Origin: Ryuthela nishihirai
Taxonomy: Eukaryota; Arthropoda; Arachnida; Araneae; Heptathelidae
NCBI GenBank assembly: GCA_038380435.1
Contig: JAWZYU010000018.1
Location: 50,493,751-50,557,750, forward strand
Length of the DNA stretch: 64,000 bases
Direction: 5' to 3'
A model generated the notes under the pieces. That model saw only the letters and a program-made list of their open reading frames with translations. It was not told where the DNA came from and searched no databases. Of this stretch, positions 44,585-56,100 are shown piece by piece (position 1 is the stretch's first letter; each line of letters opens with the position of its first letter). The position numbers and the translations under genes were made by a program.

Positions 44585-45600
44585 TAATCAATACACAGTC
44601 TCCGTAGTTTTTATGACATTTTTTCATCGTTCCATAAGCATTCAGATTCCATTGCGTTAGAAACCTTGAGGCCAAACAAACTCACCAACAGCAGCTTAGA
44701 CATCCTCGAAGTCAGGAAATTACTTTTCGTTTAAAAATTGTGTAGACTACGGAATAAATGAAAATGCAATGGTGCAATATTTTGGGAATATGATGGATGA
44801 AAAAGCACTTTCCAGTTTAATTATTTCAACTTCTGCTGGATCATCAAATGTCACGGAGCATTAGCATGCTGAAAGCCGCCTGCTTTTCTATTGCCTAAAG
44901 TTGAACGTTTTTCAATTATTTCTTCACTTACTTTATTCAACTGTTAACTGAACCGTTCTGCGTTAACAGTTTGGCCACATTGGAATAGCTCATGAAAGAT
45001 GATGACCTTTGCATTCCACCAAACACATTACATTCCTTTGGTGTAATCCTGGCTTTGGAACTGGAACATATTTAGGTCTATATTACTGTATTGTTTTTCG
45101 CTTCAAATTCCTGTAGAGTATCCATTTATTGTCGACAGCAAAACGTCGATCAGAAAAAGAAAATTTTTTGCAATCTATCGAGAGCTATGAGACGTACATA
45201 TGGTTAATTGCCCAGCATATTTATTTATAACAGTTGATGAGGGACCCAAATGTTGTTTTCTAAAATACAGCCAAGTCTTTTAATGTACTAAACACAGTTG
45301 ACTGATATAATCCCAGCTTTCGTGCAATCTCTTCTTCTGTTTGTCGTGGAATATCTTCAGTTTTGGAAGCTAACTGCTTTGAGGTCGTCCAGAACGTGCC
45401 TCGCCTTCCAATTTGAAGCTGCCGGACCGAAGCGGTGACATGTGCGTTCGTTTACTGCATGACCGGCTTTGCAAATGTTGCTAACCGTGTTGAAGCACTT
45501 TCACGATTTAAGAAGACTCGGGGTATCCCATTCCTTTAAATACTTTTATCAGCTTCCATTCTGAATCCCTCGAAATGAACTTATACGTAAAAATCGTCGG
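44585..45600 (-). pseudogene. mariner transposase pseudogene (SETMAR-like type)
   Basis: The minus-strand translation, in shifting frames, gives STRLATFAKPVMQ near 45450, RKLGLYQSTVFSTLKDL near 45300, DNKWILYRNLKRKT near 45110 (cf. DEKWILY, first Asp region, here Asn), VPVPKPGLHQRNVMC near 45060, and a C-terminus FPDFEDV and QGFRNGI near 44670-44720. The second and third Asp region is missing. It is a different mariner lineage from the elements at 25.4 and 50.3 kb and much older. No TIRs were recognised. Confidence 0.7.
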
Positions 45601-45984
45601 ATAGAATTCTAACTTGTATTATAAATTAATACCATTAGATACTTATAACTATTATAACTGTAACTTTCAAAAATTGCTGTTCGGATTAAAATACACACTG
45701 TAAAGATGAGCAAGATATAAAAGATAACATACACGACCTCCGGTAATAAGTAATCGCTAATAACCAGCAATCATTTTCAAATGAAAAGAACTCAGTAGAT
45801 CAGAAATGCTGAGTGTCACAACAGTTTTATAAGCTGTAAAAAATCAGATAGGCAGAAAAATCTGCATATACATTCTGTTCCCAAATGTTTCCCAATACTT
45901 CATACTTTTTTGAATGAAACCCACATTCTAAAGTTCCCTAACTTTGAAACAGAAAAATGTCATGCAAAATCTTCAAGCAATCAC

Positions 45985-46877
45985 GAGAAACGAAAGTCCA
46001 TCCAAACTGAAATTCAGTTCTCCATACACATCTATCCTGACAGCTGTTGTAACTGCAGGATAAATCTAAGGTCATTGTTTGGATACCCACCAAAGCCAAG
46101 GTCTTCCTCCCTCCCGTCCCTACACACGCACACAAAAGCATGCACGTTTTTACTTCTGAAGCCTTTTGACACATTCTTTCTCAATTCTATTATTCACTAA
46201 TCTTTAGTGCTGCATACAGACAACATGAATATATCAACTCTCCAAAAACGTAGACTCTCCCTACATAATATTATTTAGAGGTGGTTGATGACAACTTCGT
46301 ATTGTTTTGATCTATTGTTAATCCCACTAAAATAATACCGAAGATTCTGCAAAATAAGATAATCAAAAGCATCTGGTTTCCTGCTAACTTGTCTACAAAA
46401 TATGGAAATTATACTTTTATGGCAAGCTTCAAAAAGAACCACACCATTATATACATCCATTTTAGTCTTTAGATGCTTATGCCTTTTCTCCATATTCTCT
46501 ACAGATTATTGAAAATTCCAAGAGCAATCATATTCTCCTGTTAATATCAATGTCAGTGTCTGTCACTCAATTCCTCATATAGCTAAATTAAAAAAAGTGT
46601 TCAATAGCACATGATTTCAGAACTGCTAAAACTCTACCCACCTTATCAATTTTCATCGTTTCAAGCATTTTCCCTGCTTAATCACCAAATTAACCTCTTA
46701 ACAGTCTCATCAACAACTCTAAAGAAAGAGTTTATTTCGTCAACATCATTTCATATCTCTAAGCCCAAGGTTTCACTTGCAAAGAATTCCTCGTAACATA
46801 ATCAATAATCAAACGAAACAGAAAAGGAGACTAAATGCAGTCTTGTCGAACTCCGGTAGCGCTAAACCATTCGTTAT
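45985..46877 (-). pseudogene. RTE-like 3' fragment, old
   Basis: Aligns with 31.8-32.75 kb of the better copy: gttctccatacacatctatc, atcaaaagcatctggtttcc, cattttagtctttagatgc, aatcataatcaataatcaaac-like words and tgcagtcttgtcgaactcc. Frames are short (46275-46493 reads KHLKTKMDVYNGVVL). A SINE-A lies just beyond its right end. Confidence 0.75.
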
Positions 46878-46891
46878 ATGTTTTAATAAGA

Positions 46892-47265
46892 GGCTGGAAT
46901 GACTCAGTCGGTGTCGCGCCAGTCTTGAAATCTGCATTTCCCAGGTTCGAGTCCCAGCTGAGTCAACGTTTGGATTTATCTCTGCAACACTACCCGCCCT
47001 GCCCACGGTCAGTAGAAAACGCCGATGGGCTTGGAAAAGCCGCCGTCCGTCGGATGGAAAGTTAAGCCGTTGCTCCGCGTGCGGGGGAGCCATACCCTGT
47101 GCACGTTAAAGAACACACTGGATGGCTTTGACGGAAGGTCTCACAATAGCTATAATAGTAGGTTCTCTCCTCCAGCCTTCGCTGAGCCTTCGGGGTCCTT
47201 GTGACCTGACCATTTAATCCATGGTATGCAAAAAAAAAAGTGCCGCTCAGATGTTAAACAACCCA
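46892..47265 (+). mobile_element. SINE-A, near full length, with TSD
   Basis: The TSD is atgttttaataaga (46878-46891) and atgctttaataaaa (47266-47279), two mismatches. The head is tgactcagtcggtgtcgcgcc with B box ggttcgagtccc. The 3' end atgttaaacaaccca has only one AACCC unit. Confidence 0.9.
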
Positions 47266-47286
47266 ATGCTTTAATAAAAATATTAT

Positions 47287-47478
47287 CACTCAAACTGCTC
47301 CTGGCCACACAGGTGTGGCAAGAGCCTGTCAGTTTAATATGCCATAGAAAAGACCTGTGAAGAATGCCAGACATCAGCAGAAGGGCAACATTAGAATGAA
47401 AACCTCTATAACTTCTCCGAGGTTCAAACAGGGTCCCTATGATCAATAGTCAAGCACGCTAACCACTCGGTCACAGGG
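47287..47478 (-). repeat. SINE-B copy
   Basis: Reversed body gtgtggcaagagcctgtcag and reversed head gaggttcaaacagggtccc, agcacgctaaccactcgg. It lies 21 bp from the preceding SINE-A. Confidence 0.85.
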
Positions 47479-47703
47479 ATTTACCAACTGTCTAAAACGA
47501 CTAAGTATGGTTTTAGAGAGCCAAGATTATGGAAATTTTTCGATATGTTATATGAGCTCACGATGAACTACAAATTACAGAGATTAACAAAGCTAAATCC
47601 TATACTCTAAAGCGAGCATTTCTTGTATGTATGTACGTAACTTTTATCTTGAAAATGGGACTAAGGCTATTGATGAAATGGAGTGAATCTACCGTTTTCG
47701 GGT

Positions 47704-48048
47704 GCGAGAAAGCGATTTACCTAGGTCTCGACTATGGGAAAACTCATTTAGGGGTTCACCCCCTTTTCCCAGGCCTGTTGGATCTTTTTCGTATTTGAAG
47801 AATAAAATAATAATAATAAAAGATGCGATGATATTCCACCTGAGCCAATATGGATCATCCTTTCTAATTGCAATCTCATCGATGAAGTCTTCGAAAATTG
47901 CCTCACCAATGAGAACTATGAAGGAATGAAGGACCGAGCTATACTCGCGCCAATGAACAAAGACGTCAGTAAGATGAACGCCGAGATCATCGAGCAGTGT
48001 CATCGAGCCTGTGTCTCTGATTCGTCTTACATTATTAGCCTTGATGAT
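47704..48048 (-). CDS. Unassigned frame with one hydrophobic segment
   Basis: Open from a stop near 48049. The translation includes VRRIRDTGSMTLLDDLGVHL, HWREYSSVLHSFIVLIGEAI, EDFIDEIAIRKDDPYWLRW, a hydrophobic NIIASFIIIILFF, then a charged KYEKDPTGLGKGG tail ending in LSRTRKR. Codon use looks less random than neighbouring frames, but no domain is recognised and there is no promoter, splice or conservation evidence. It could be a real small exon, a fragment of an unknown element, or chance. Confidence 0.25.
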
Positions 48049-48224
48049 TTTGACTTAGTATTACAATCTTTGGAAATAACATAGCAAAATATAAAATTTT
48101 GTATGCACAGAAAGTTTTTCGCTCAGCCCGCCTTTATGGAGCAAAGCTCGGTCTTCCAGGTACTTTTTTTCTAAAACCTATAAGGCTAACAGTTGCGAGT
48201 TTTTGACATTCTAAACATTTTAGA

Positions 48225-48395
48225 GAAGAAAGTAGATTCTGGGAAACATTTCAGAAAATAAAACAGAATTTGAGAAATATTTAAGAAAATAAACATTCTT
48301 GAGAAATATTTCAAAGAATAAAAAAATTCCTGACAACTTTTAAGCGAATAAAAAGATTCTTGAGAAACATTCAAAAAAAAAGAAAACTTATGCAT
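48225..48395. repeat. Short tandem repeat, unit about 38 bp
   Basis: Four to five units of attcttgagaaa(t/c)att(t)ca followed by aagaataaaa. The minus frame across it (48186-48404) is repetitive and not a gene. Confidence 0.8.
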
Positions 48396-49289
48396 GAGAG
48401 ACATTTCCTTAGAATCTGTTTAAATCAGAAAATTTGATATGTGTAATGCGTATCATCCAACACTGGTTTCCATAAATTAAGGAAAAATCTCGATAATTTG
48501 CCAAAAACATTGTGCGATTCTCACCAAACTTGTTCATGTAGCCAATAAAGTAATACCGAGACAGCATATCGTATGCAAATTAGTCTAGATTGATTCATTT
48601 TGCGTAATCGGATAGCGGCATAGAAACCGATGTTTTGGAGTGGATCGTTATTGTGTGTTGCAAATGTGAGTAAAGAAATTCGAAATAGCTATTTTGTAGG
48701 AATGACCTCAAGCATCATTTATGAAATGAATTGCGGTGGATAGCTATTGGCTGGGGCGAGGCAGTCTAAAGTCAATCAGACGAGGCATGATGGCTGAATG
48801 TGAGTCCTCCTGTGGTCCATACATTCCTGTGGAATCAATTTCTTAGCACGGATTCTGTGTCTCGGAAATTTAGCCGAGGAAGGGCTAGTTACGACCGCTG
48901 TGCAAGACCGATATCCGCGATTAAACAGCACAAAGGAGCACTCAACTGTGTCATGCGTATCATCCTAACGGTTTCCATAAATTAAGGAAAAATGAGAAAA
49001 ATCGCGATAATTAGCAAAATAATTGTGCTCTCTTCACCAAACTTGTTCATGTAACCAGTAAAGTAATGACGAGTCAGCAAGATACAGCTACGATCCTCTC
49101 TTACAGCAACCATTGGGAGGGTTGTATCAGCTTCTACTGTGCGTAGAAGACTTCATGCGGGAGGTCTGTACGCTAGAAGGCCAGTAATTTATAACCCCTC
49201 ACGTCACGTCACAGGAGAGAGCGGATGAATTGGTGTGTATAGTATAATTAATGATAATTGTATATAGTGACATCCTGGACCCTTATGTA

Positions 49290-49505
49290 CAGTCGCTCAA
49301 AAAAGTATCCGAACACTATGGTTGATTACAGAATTCAGAAAAAATATCTGGCAAAAATTGTTTTAGAAATTAGTGATCTGGCAACCTTCGTGTCACGTGA
49401 CACGGAGGTTGACAGATTACTAATTTCTAAAAAAAAATCGTTGCCAGATGTTTTTTCTGAATTCTGTAACCAACCATAGTGTTCGGATACTTTTTTGAGC
49501 TACTG
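49290..49505. mobile_element. P1 palindromic MITE inside the Tc1-like element
   Basis: 216 bp, TA on both sides (49288-49289, 49506-49507), almost entirely self-complementary, with ends cagtcgctcaaaaaagtatc / gagctactg. Removing it with one TA joins the Tc1 frame as DPYVRPYAG, a natural transposase reading. This proves it inserted into the coding sequence. Confidence 0.93.
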
Positions 49506-49509
49506 TACG

Positions 49510-49851
49510 TCCTTACGCTGGTGCAATAGGTGAAACATTCATCTTGCAAGGCGATAAGGCTCGTCCACACAGAGCTCGACTAGTGGAACAATACCTTCAA
49601 GAGAAGACCATTATTCACAAGGAGTGGCCAGCTTGATCTCTCGACCTAAATCCGATTGAGCATGTGTGGGATGCTCTAGTGAAACGAGCTGCTGCCCTCA
49701 ACCCGCCACCTGAAACAAAAGGGGAGAATATTACTGCTTTAAAGGAACAATGGTCGTTACTCCCTACTGAGCTGATTCGCAACGTCATAAACAGCATGGA
49801 ACATCGCTGTCGTGTCTGCATTGCTGTAAGGGGTGATCACACTCCTTATTA
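49510..49851 (+). pseudogene. Tc1-like transposase C-terminal part
   Basis: Frame after the MITE: PYAGAIGETFILQGDKARPH (second Asp motif, usually DNARPH), RARLVEQYLQEKTI, one stop at tga 49636, then SLDLNPIEHVWDALVKR (third Asp region), NPPPETKGENITALKEQW, LLPTELIRNVINSMEHRC and the typical end RGDHTPY with stop taa at 49849. It is intact apart from one nonsense codon and substitutions, so this part decayed recently. Confidence 0.85.
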
Positions 49852-50074
49852 AAGAATTGAACTCTGACACCTCATTTTTGGACAAATTCCTGTAAGTGTT
49901 ATTTTTTGACGAAAAATGTTTCTAGTGTAAAATATTTTATGCCATTCTGAAACTAGCATTGTAATTCATGTTTTCATCAAATTTCATTAAAATCATTCAT
50001 ATAATTTTATAAGTTATTCATAATTTTTCTGAGTTTTCCTTAATTTATGGAAACCAGTGCATAATCACCACACC

Positions 50075-50258
50075 GCAAAACACTAAGCCGGCCTTAACTG
50101 AATGTTTTGTTCTGTTAAGAACAAAAATGCAAAGAACTATAACCGGAACAGAACAGCGATGTTCCATGCTGTTTATGATGTTGCGAGAACGTAGACTGAT
50201 GTCCCTGTAATCTTCACAAGAATTGCGATCACCCTTCTTGAAAATATGAATAATAATA
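50075..50258 (-). pseudogene. RTE reverse-transcriptase fragment with a 33-bp filler
   Basis: The minus-strand frame includes HIFKKGDRNSCEDYRDISL, the RT motif region. At 50153-50185 an insert replaces the short stretch that follows in other RTE copies. The left border abuts the Tc1-like end and the right border the mariner at 50259, which inserted at a TA in this fragment. Confidence 0.8.
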
Positions 50259-51632
50259 CGGAGTGCGTTCAAAAACTTCTTGACACGTGTCTGTAGATTT
50301 TAACTCGTTCCTCTGAAGTTAAGAAGCTTCGACTTGTCTGGAAGATTGTCTAAGCTTGTCATTACATGTTAAAAACAGAGGCCGGGTTATGATTTACCAT
50401 TTCGCTGGCGGCATGTAAAGTTCGGTGTGCGAAACTTTTCTGGCGGCTCGTAAAGTTCGGTCTGCGAAATCTGTGCGTTGTTGCTATGGAGCCTACTAAA
50501 AAAAGGGAAATGTTTTACATTTTTAACAAAGATGCAGGTTGCGGACGACGCGAAATAAATTTCATACCGATTTATCACAAGTATATGGGGATCATGCCTG
50601 TTCATATTGCTCCGTTACGGGATGGATGCGCAAATTGAGAGAAGAACGGCAGAGCTTCATAGACCACCCTCATGTAGGAAGAGCGAAGGAGGGAGTGTAA
50701 ACTAGAGAACCATCGCTGCTCTTCGTGAACTCATTAAGGAAAACCCACAAATTATCATTCAGGAAATAAGTTTAGATGTCAGTGCATCGATTGACAGTGT
50801 GGAAAAAATTATTCATCGACATTTAAAGTTCCGAAAGACCTATGCCAAATGGGTACCCCACAAACTAACAGAATAGAGTAAAAGGGCTAGAGTCGACTGG
50901 TGCAAGAACATGTTGACAATGTTTGAACTTAGTGGCCCCAAACGGTTAACATACATAGTTACAGGTGATGAAACGTGGTTTTATTACTACACCATTCCCA
51001 GAAAGATCGACAACTATGCTTGGGTTGCAGGAGATGAACTGCGCAATATGCTTGGGTTGCAGGAGATCCCCAAATCCTCCGGCAAGCCTTTCGCTCAAGG
51101 AAGATGTTCATAATTTTTTTTTTTCAATTCCCACGGAGTGGTAGTAGTGGACACTTACCTGAAAAAAAATGGATATAAATGGTCAATACTACACCAACAT
51201 TGTTTTGTCCAAAATTGTTAGGGAGATGAAGAAGCAGTGTCCAACAACAGGCGTGTCAGGGATCCCTTTCTTCATGACGATGCCAGTGCTCACAAAACCT
51301 GCGAGTTACGGTCTATCTGGAGGATGAAAAAATCAAATACCCATCCCATCCTGTATATTTACCCGATCTTGCACCATAAGAGTTTTGGTTGTTTCCAAAA
51401 ATTATAAAGGAACTTGCTCGGAAGCCTTTTTCAAGGATGCAAGCAAGACCTTGCAAAATGCGTTCATTCAGAGTTGCAGAGTATTCCCCAATAGGAATCC
51501 CACCAAGCGTTACAGAATTGGCATAGATGTCTGCAACTTAGCATAGATGCTGGAGGGGTGGACTTTGAAGGAGAGTGAAAGTTTTATTGAATTCCGTGCA
51601 ACGGGTTTTGTTCTGCTGATACACGGCAAGAC
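50259..51632 (+). mobile_element. mariner transposon, inactive, right TIR damaged
   Basis: Begins after TA with cggagtgcgttcaaaaactt. The protein is in fragments: KKREMFYIFNKDAGCGRREI near 50500, IYHKYMGIMPVHIAPLRDGC, FRKTYAKWVPHKL-like words near 50830, VTGDETWFYYYTIPRKI (50910-51113; first Asp), INGQYYTNIVLSKIV near 51180, the second-Asp motif HDDASAHKTC in a shifted frame near 51274, and LPDLAP followed by a stop near 51362. It is related to, but distinct from, the mariner at 25360-26624. The end degenerates at gctgatacacggcaag, where a SINE-A begins. Confidence 0.88.
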
Positions 51633-51988
51633 AGGGCAGGGGTGGCTCAGTTGGTAGCGTGCCAGGCTCGTACTCTGCAGTTCCGAGGTTGAAGTCCCAG
51701 CTGGGCCGGCATTGAGATTTATAACCGCAAAACTCCTTCCCAGGGTCAGTAGGGAACAGATGGTCTTGGAAAGGCCCCCGTCCATCGGATGAGACGTTAA
51801 TTAATCATCCCGTATGGGTAACAAATAATGGAGCCAAACTCTGCGTACGTTAAAGAACATGATGGAAGGCCTTGACGGAAGCTACCATCTGTCTCCTAAC
51901 AGCTGTACAGTGGATATCTTCTCGGGGTCCTTGTAATCTGGCCATTTGGCCCATTGTGTGCAAAAACGTGTCGCTCAAAATTACCCAT
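51633..51988 (+). mobile_element. SINE-A, full length
   Basis: Head gggcaggggtggctcagttggtagcgtgcc, decayed B box gaggttgaagtcc, body with gagacgttaa and acgttaaagaacatg, and 3' end cgctcaaaattaccca. It abuts the damaged mariner end; no clean TSD was found. Confidence 0.85.
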
Positions 51989-52439
51989 CCTGAAAGGATT
52001 CATCGCTATTGACCTAAAGAATAGGTATTAAGATCAGACATTCTGTTAATTTTAATTAAGAGGGCAAGATAATAAATTTCTAAGAGTGACATAAATCAAG
52101 ATAAGGAAACAGAAAAAGGTTGAAACCATTATGGATATTAAACGAAATATGTCGTGCTGGAAACAATTTTTGAACACAGAGGAAAATTGTGTTTCGTATT
52201 CTCATGAAAACAAGTGAAGAAATTTGACTTGCATAATTGGATTTATTGACTTTGCTGGCTAAATTTCAGTTATTTCAACACAATACTTTTACTTTCCCCC
52301 ATACTTTTCAATTATTACTGTCAGTTCCTTATAGCAATTTCTACGTAGTTTTGCTATTACTCGCTCAGAACAAACGCTACAGTTAAATTTCTTTGCTCTA
52401 TCGATAATGGCAATTTCCAGCTCATGTGAAGTAGGAAAC
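51989..52439. other. No recognised feature
   Basis: No supported frame or repeat before the palindromic cluster. Confidence 0.5.
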
Positions 52440-52660
52440 TTGATCGACTAGTACATTAGCTATCAATCTATAGATTGATAGCTAGTGTAGTAGTCGATCA
52501 AATTATAGATTGATCGACTACTACATAATGAGAAGCACATTGGCTATCAATCTATAGATTGGCTATCAATCTATAGAATCAATCTATATCACATTGGCTA
52601 TCAATCTATAGAATCTATAGATCAATCTATAGATTGATAGCCAATGTGCTTCTCATTATG
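52440..52660. repeat. Palindromic cluster built on aatctatagatt
   Basis: 52440-52501 is a 62-bp palindrome (29 of 31 pairs match) centred on tatcaatctatagattgata. 52524-52561 and 52623-52660 are a perfect 38-bp inverted repeat with a 61-bp spacer containing further copies of the same core. There is no coding capacity. It could form cruciforms or reflect repeated fold-back synthesis. Confidence 0.95.
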
Positions 52661-53085
52661 TTCCTTTTTTGTAAAGAAGTTATCTTTTAATTTTCAAAAA
52701 AGGATGTCATATCTTTTACTTAATTTAATAGAGAAAAATATATTCTTTACTTTCAAGTTCGAACATACTTGCTAACAAAATGACATATATATCAGATAAT
52801 CATAAAGTTTTTGCCATTTACGATAGGAAGGCCCATTGCTTCTGGCAAATATGGAAAGCATCTTTGATTTTTCACCTTTAGTTACCCTCCACAGACGGAA
52901 ATTAAACTAAAGAATGATTCGAAAAATATTAATAAAAATATTTATTAGTACCTATCCAAATATATTTTTTTTATTTTGAAACAAAATAATTTTATTTTTC
53001 ACGCCCATGGGAAGAAAATTATCGCTATAATTGTAAACCCCTTTGCCTAGCATACTCTACCAACCTACCTTTCAATCTTCTAGCA
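52661..53085. other. No recognised feature
   Basis: AT-rich, no supported element. Confidence 0.5.
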
Positions 53086-53102
53086 TCCTCCTCCTCCTCC
53101 TC
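53086..53102. repeat. (TCC)n tail of an RTE copy
   Basis: A short CTC/TCC run (GGA on the RTE strand) replaces the TGA run found at the same point of the copy at 31798. The junction retains one tca triplet. Confidence 0.85.
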
Positions 53103-56100
53103 AAGCAGCCATGGGCTACAGAGGTGCAACCAGACCGAGAAACTTAGTTGTCCAAGCATATCTGTCCTGAGCTATATCTGCTGCATCTGGCCACTGCACA
53201 CCAATTCTAATAAGGTCCTGTTTGACATTGTCTGCCCACGCATCCTAGGTCTTCCCATCTTTCTGAGGCTTTAAGGCACACTGTTCATAGCCCTATTCGC
53301 CAATCTATAATTATTCATACGGGCAACATGGCCAAACCAAAGGAGTCTCTCTCTGCACAACATGTTGCTTAAAGGAGGTTGCCGACTCCTTTGCCTAACC
53401 TCTTCATTACTTACAAAGTTGAACCATCTAATGCCCAAGATGCTGCGTAAGCAACTAGAATCAGAAACATCTAGTTTTCTGTTATCTTCTTTAGAAAGCG
53501 TCCACGTTTCACTGCCATAACTGACCCTAGAAAGAACCAAACTATTATACAGTCTAATTTTAGTCTTTAAGTGTATATACCTATTTCTCCACACTCTCCA
53601 AAGATTTTTAAAAGTCCCGGTAGCAATTTCTATTCTGTCTGATAATCTCATGCCCCACAACACAAGTATCTGTTACATAGCTCCCAAGATAATTAAATTG
53701 TGACACCTGCTCAATAGTGGAACTATTCAGATTAACTGAACCATAGCCTGCCTGACCAATTTTCATCACTTTAGTTTTCTCTCTGATTATAACCAAACCT
53801 ACTCTATACCACTCTCATTAACAGCTCGAATGAAAGAATTCATCTCAACATCATTTGCCAAAAGGGCTAAATCATGAGCATAATCAAAATAAGAAATGTT
53901 CGTATCTCCAGACCATTTAAGGCCAAAATCTTTCCCTTGCAGTGAATTTCGCATGACATAATCAATAACCAAACTAAAGAGAAAAGGAGAAAAAATGCAC
54001 CCTTGTCGAACACTAGAATTAATGCTAAATCAATTGCTACAAGCCTTACCAACTCTCACACACGACTCAGTGTTATTATAGAGAGCTTTCATTATGTTAA
54101 CTAACTTGTCTGGTATACCATATGATCTCATAATCAACCACAAATTATAAAGATGTACAGAGTCGAAAGCCTTTGTGAAATCAACAAACCTAGGGACCAA
54201 AGGTTTCTGAAACTCTAAACATTTCGCAAGAATCTGCCTAACTGAAAATATCTGATCCACACATCTCTACCACTTCTGAATCTACATTGCTCATCACGCC
54301 TGTCAACCAGATTCCTAATTATATTAAGCACAATCATGCAAAGAACTTTACCTGGAACGGAGAGTAGGCTGATACCCTTATAGTTATCACAAGAACTGCG
54401 ATCACCTTTTTGTGAAAATAGGGATAATAATAACTCTGGTAAAATCCTTAGGAACCATGCTTTTGTCATAAAAGTTATTCAAAATTTCAGTCATCGAAGT
54501 GAAAACAGAAATATTTCCAGCTCTAAGCATTTCCGCAGTCATTTCATCTACCCCTGGGGATTTATGTAGTTTAAGTCTAGAAATAGCCAAAATAACTTCA
54601 GATTGTGCTATAACATTAAAGCCAGTAATGCATCTATCATCATTACAAACAATGGAGTAGGACAAACCCCATTACTTTGAACATCACTGAAATGCTCAAC
54701 CCATCTAGCCTTGACAGAATTCTCACCATCTATAACCTGAAGAATAATTGAATCCCTGTATACCTATCCGTTTTCTACCACACAAAACATTAACTATCTG
54801 GTACAGCTCTCTGCCTCTGTGCTCTCTAACTGTTTCATCGGCTTTGTCAGCCAAGCCATCAAGCCAAAGATTCTTATCAGCAGCTAACTGATCTTTTACA
54901 CGTTTATTAAGCTCTCTGTAATCCCTTCTATTAGGACTAGTAGGGTACTGATTAAGGATATTCCTGCAGTTTCTTCTTTCTGAAATAAGCTCAAGTGTCA
55001 TTCAAATAATTTCACCCCTCCCCAAAGTTCAGAGTCGATACCAACTTTGGCATTTAAGTCACCTAGAACAAGGATAATATCTCCTTTCTTGACAGAATTC
55101 AAAATATCCTGAAGTTGTCCGTAAAACATATTCTTCTCATCTTCATCGGCATTCTCAGTGGGGGCATAACAGCAGATAACATTCAAGTTTTTAATGCTTG
55201 TCTGAAATTTTGCTATAAGAAAACTTTCATTAATGCACTCATATCGTAGAAGAGCATCACTAGCGTGTCTGCTGAGAAGCAGACCCAGGAATTGGTGATG
55301 CTTATTGTCGTCCCTCCCTGAAAAGAGAAATTTAGGATTATTTTTAAGAATCTGACCTTTATCTGTCCATCTGGACTCTTGCAAGCCGAGAATATCTAGG
55401 TTAGAACAGCAGAATTATTGTGTGAGGACATCAAGAGAATAAACTCTGTGCAGAGTCCCCACATTCCAAATATGTATGGAGATAAAATGGTTAGTGGGAT
55501 GTTTAAAGAAACTATGTTTATTGAGAGAGGGAATGCCGACAATATCAAACAGCCCCCTAATCGCAGACATGGGGCAAAGATCCGTTCCCCCACCACTAAG
55601 GGCTGAAGCCATCTACACTGGAAGACTTTCTCCAATGTAGGATTTGACGATGCCTATAGAAGCAAAGAGTTCAGGTGCCTGCGATGACTTCTGCTCAGGA
55701 TTATCCACCAGCTGATAAACATATCCTGTGAATCTATTCACTTGGGGCTGTCACCCCACAAACAAACAGAAAACACAGCGGAAGATTTTCCCTCCACAGA
55801 AGCCCACCAGTGCAGCAAAATCAGGATCCATAATCAAGCTCTGAGCCATATATCTGTCCAGTCCAATGGGTTTACATGGTCAGCACCATAACCCTGTGTG
55901 GTTGACCACTCCTCAGCAGGGTAGAAAAAAAAAGAAAAGTAGCCATAGTTGTCCAGATCAGTAGGCCAAACTAATCTGGAAGCCCTCCGCTTCCGTTCAC
56001 TTCCACAAGAGAGTATCTCTTTTGAAAGGTACTAACGGCCTGCACCACGAGAAGGCGGGGTCAGACATTAGGTGCTAGGCCTGGCTGGTTCTATGCATCA

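Larger units (their letters stand above)
48461..50059 (+). mobile_element. Tc1-like transposon, inactive, with nested MITE
   Basis: The left end cactggtttccataaattaa (48461) and its complement at the right end (50034-50059) are ~26-bp TIRs. About 140 bp of the left end, plus 20 bp of flank, is repeated directly at 48948-49095. Remnants include an HTH piece near 49100 (VVSASTVRRRLHAGGLYARR) and the C-terminal catalytic part at 49510-49851. The central part with the first Asp is missing. The P1 MITE sits at 49290-49505. Confidence 0.8.

Noticed and set aside
45000..45600. Host SETMAR-like gene
   Set aside because: Only the mariner-transposase part is present, in broken frames, with no SET-domain sequence nearby.
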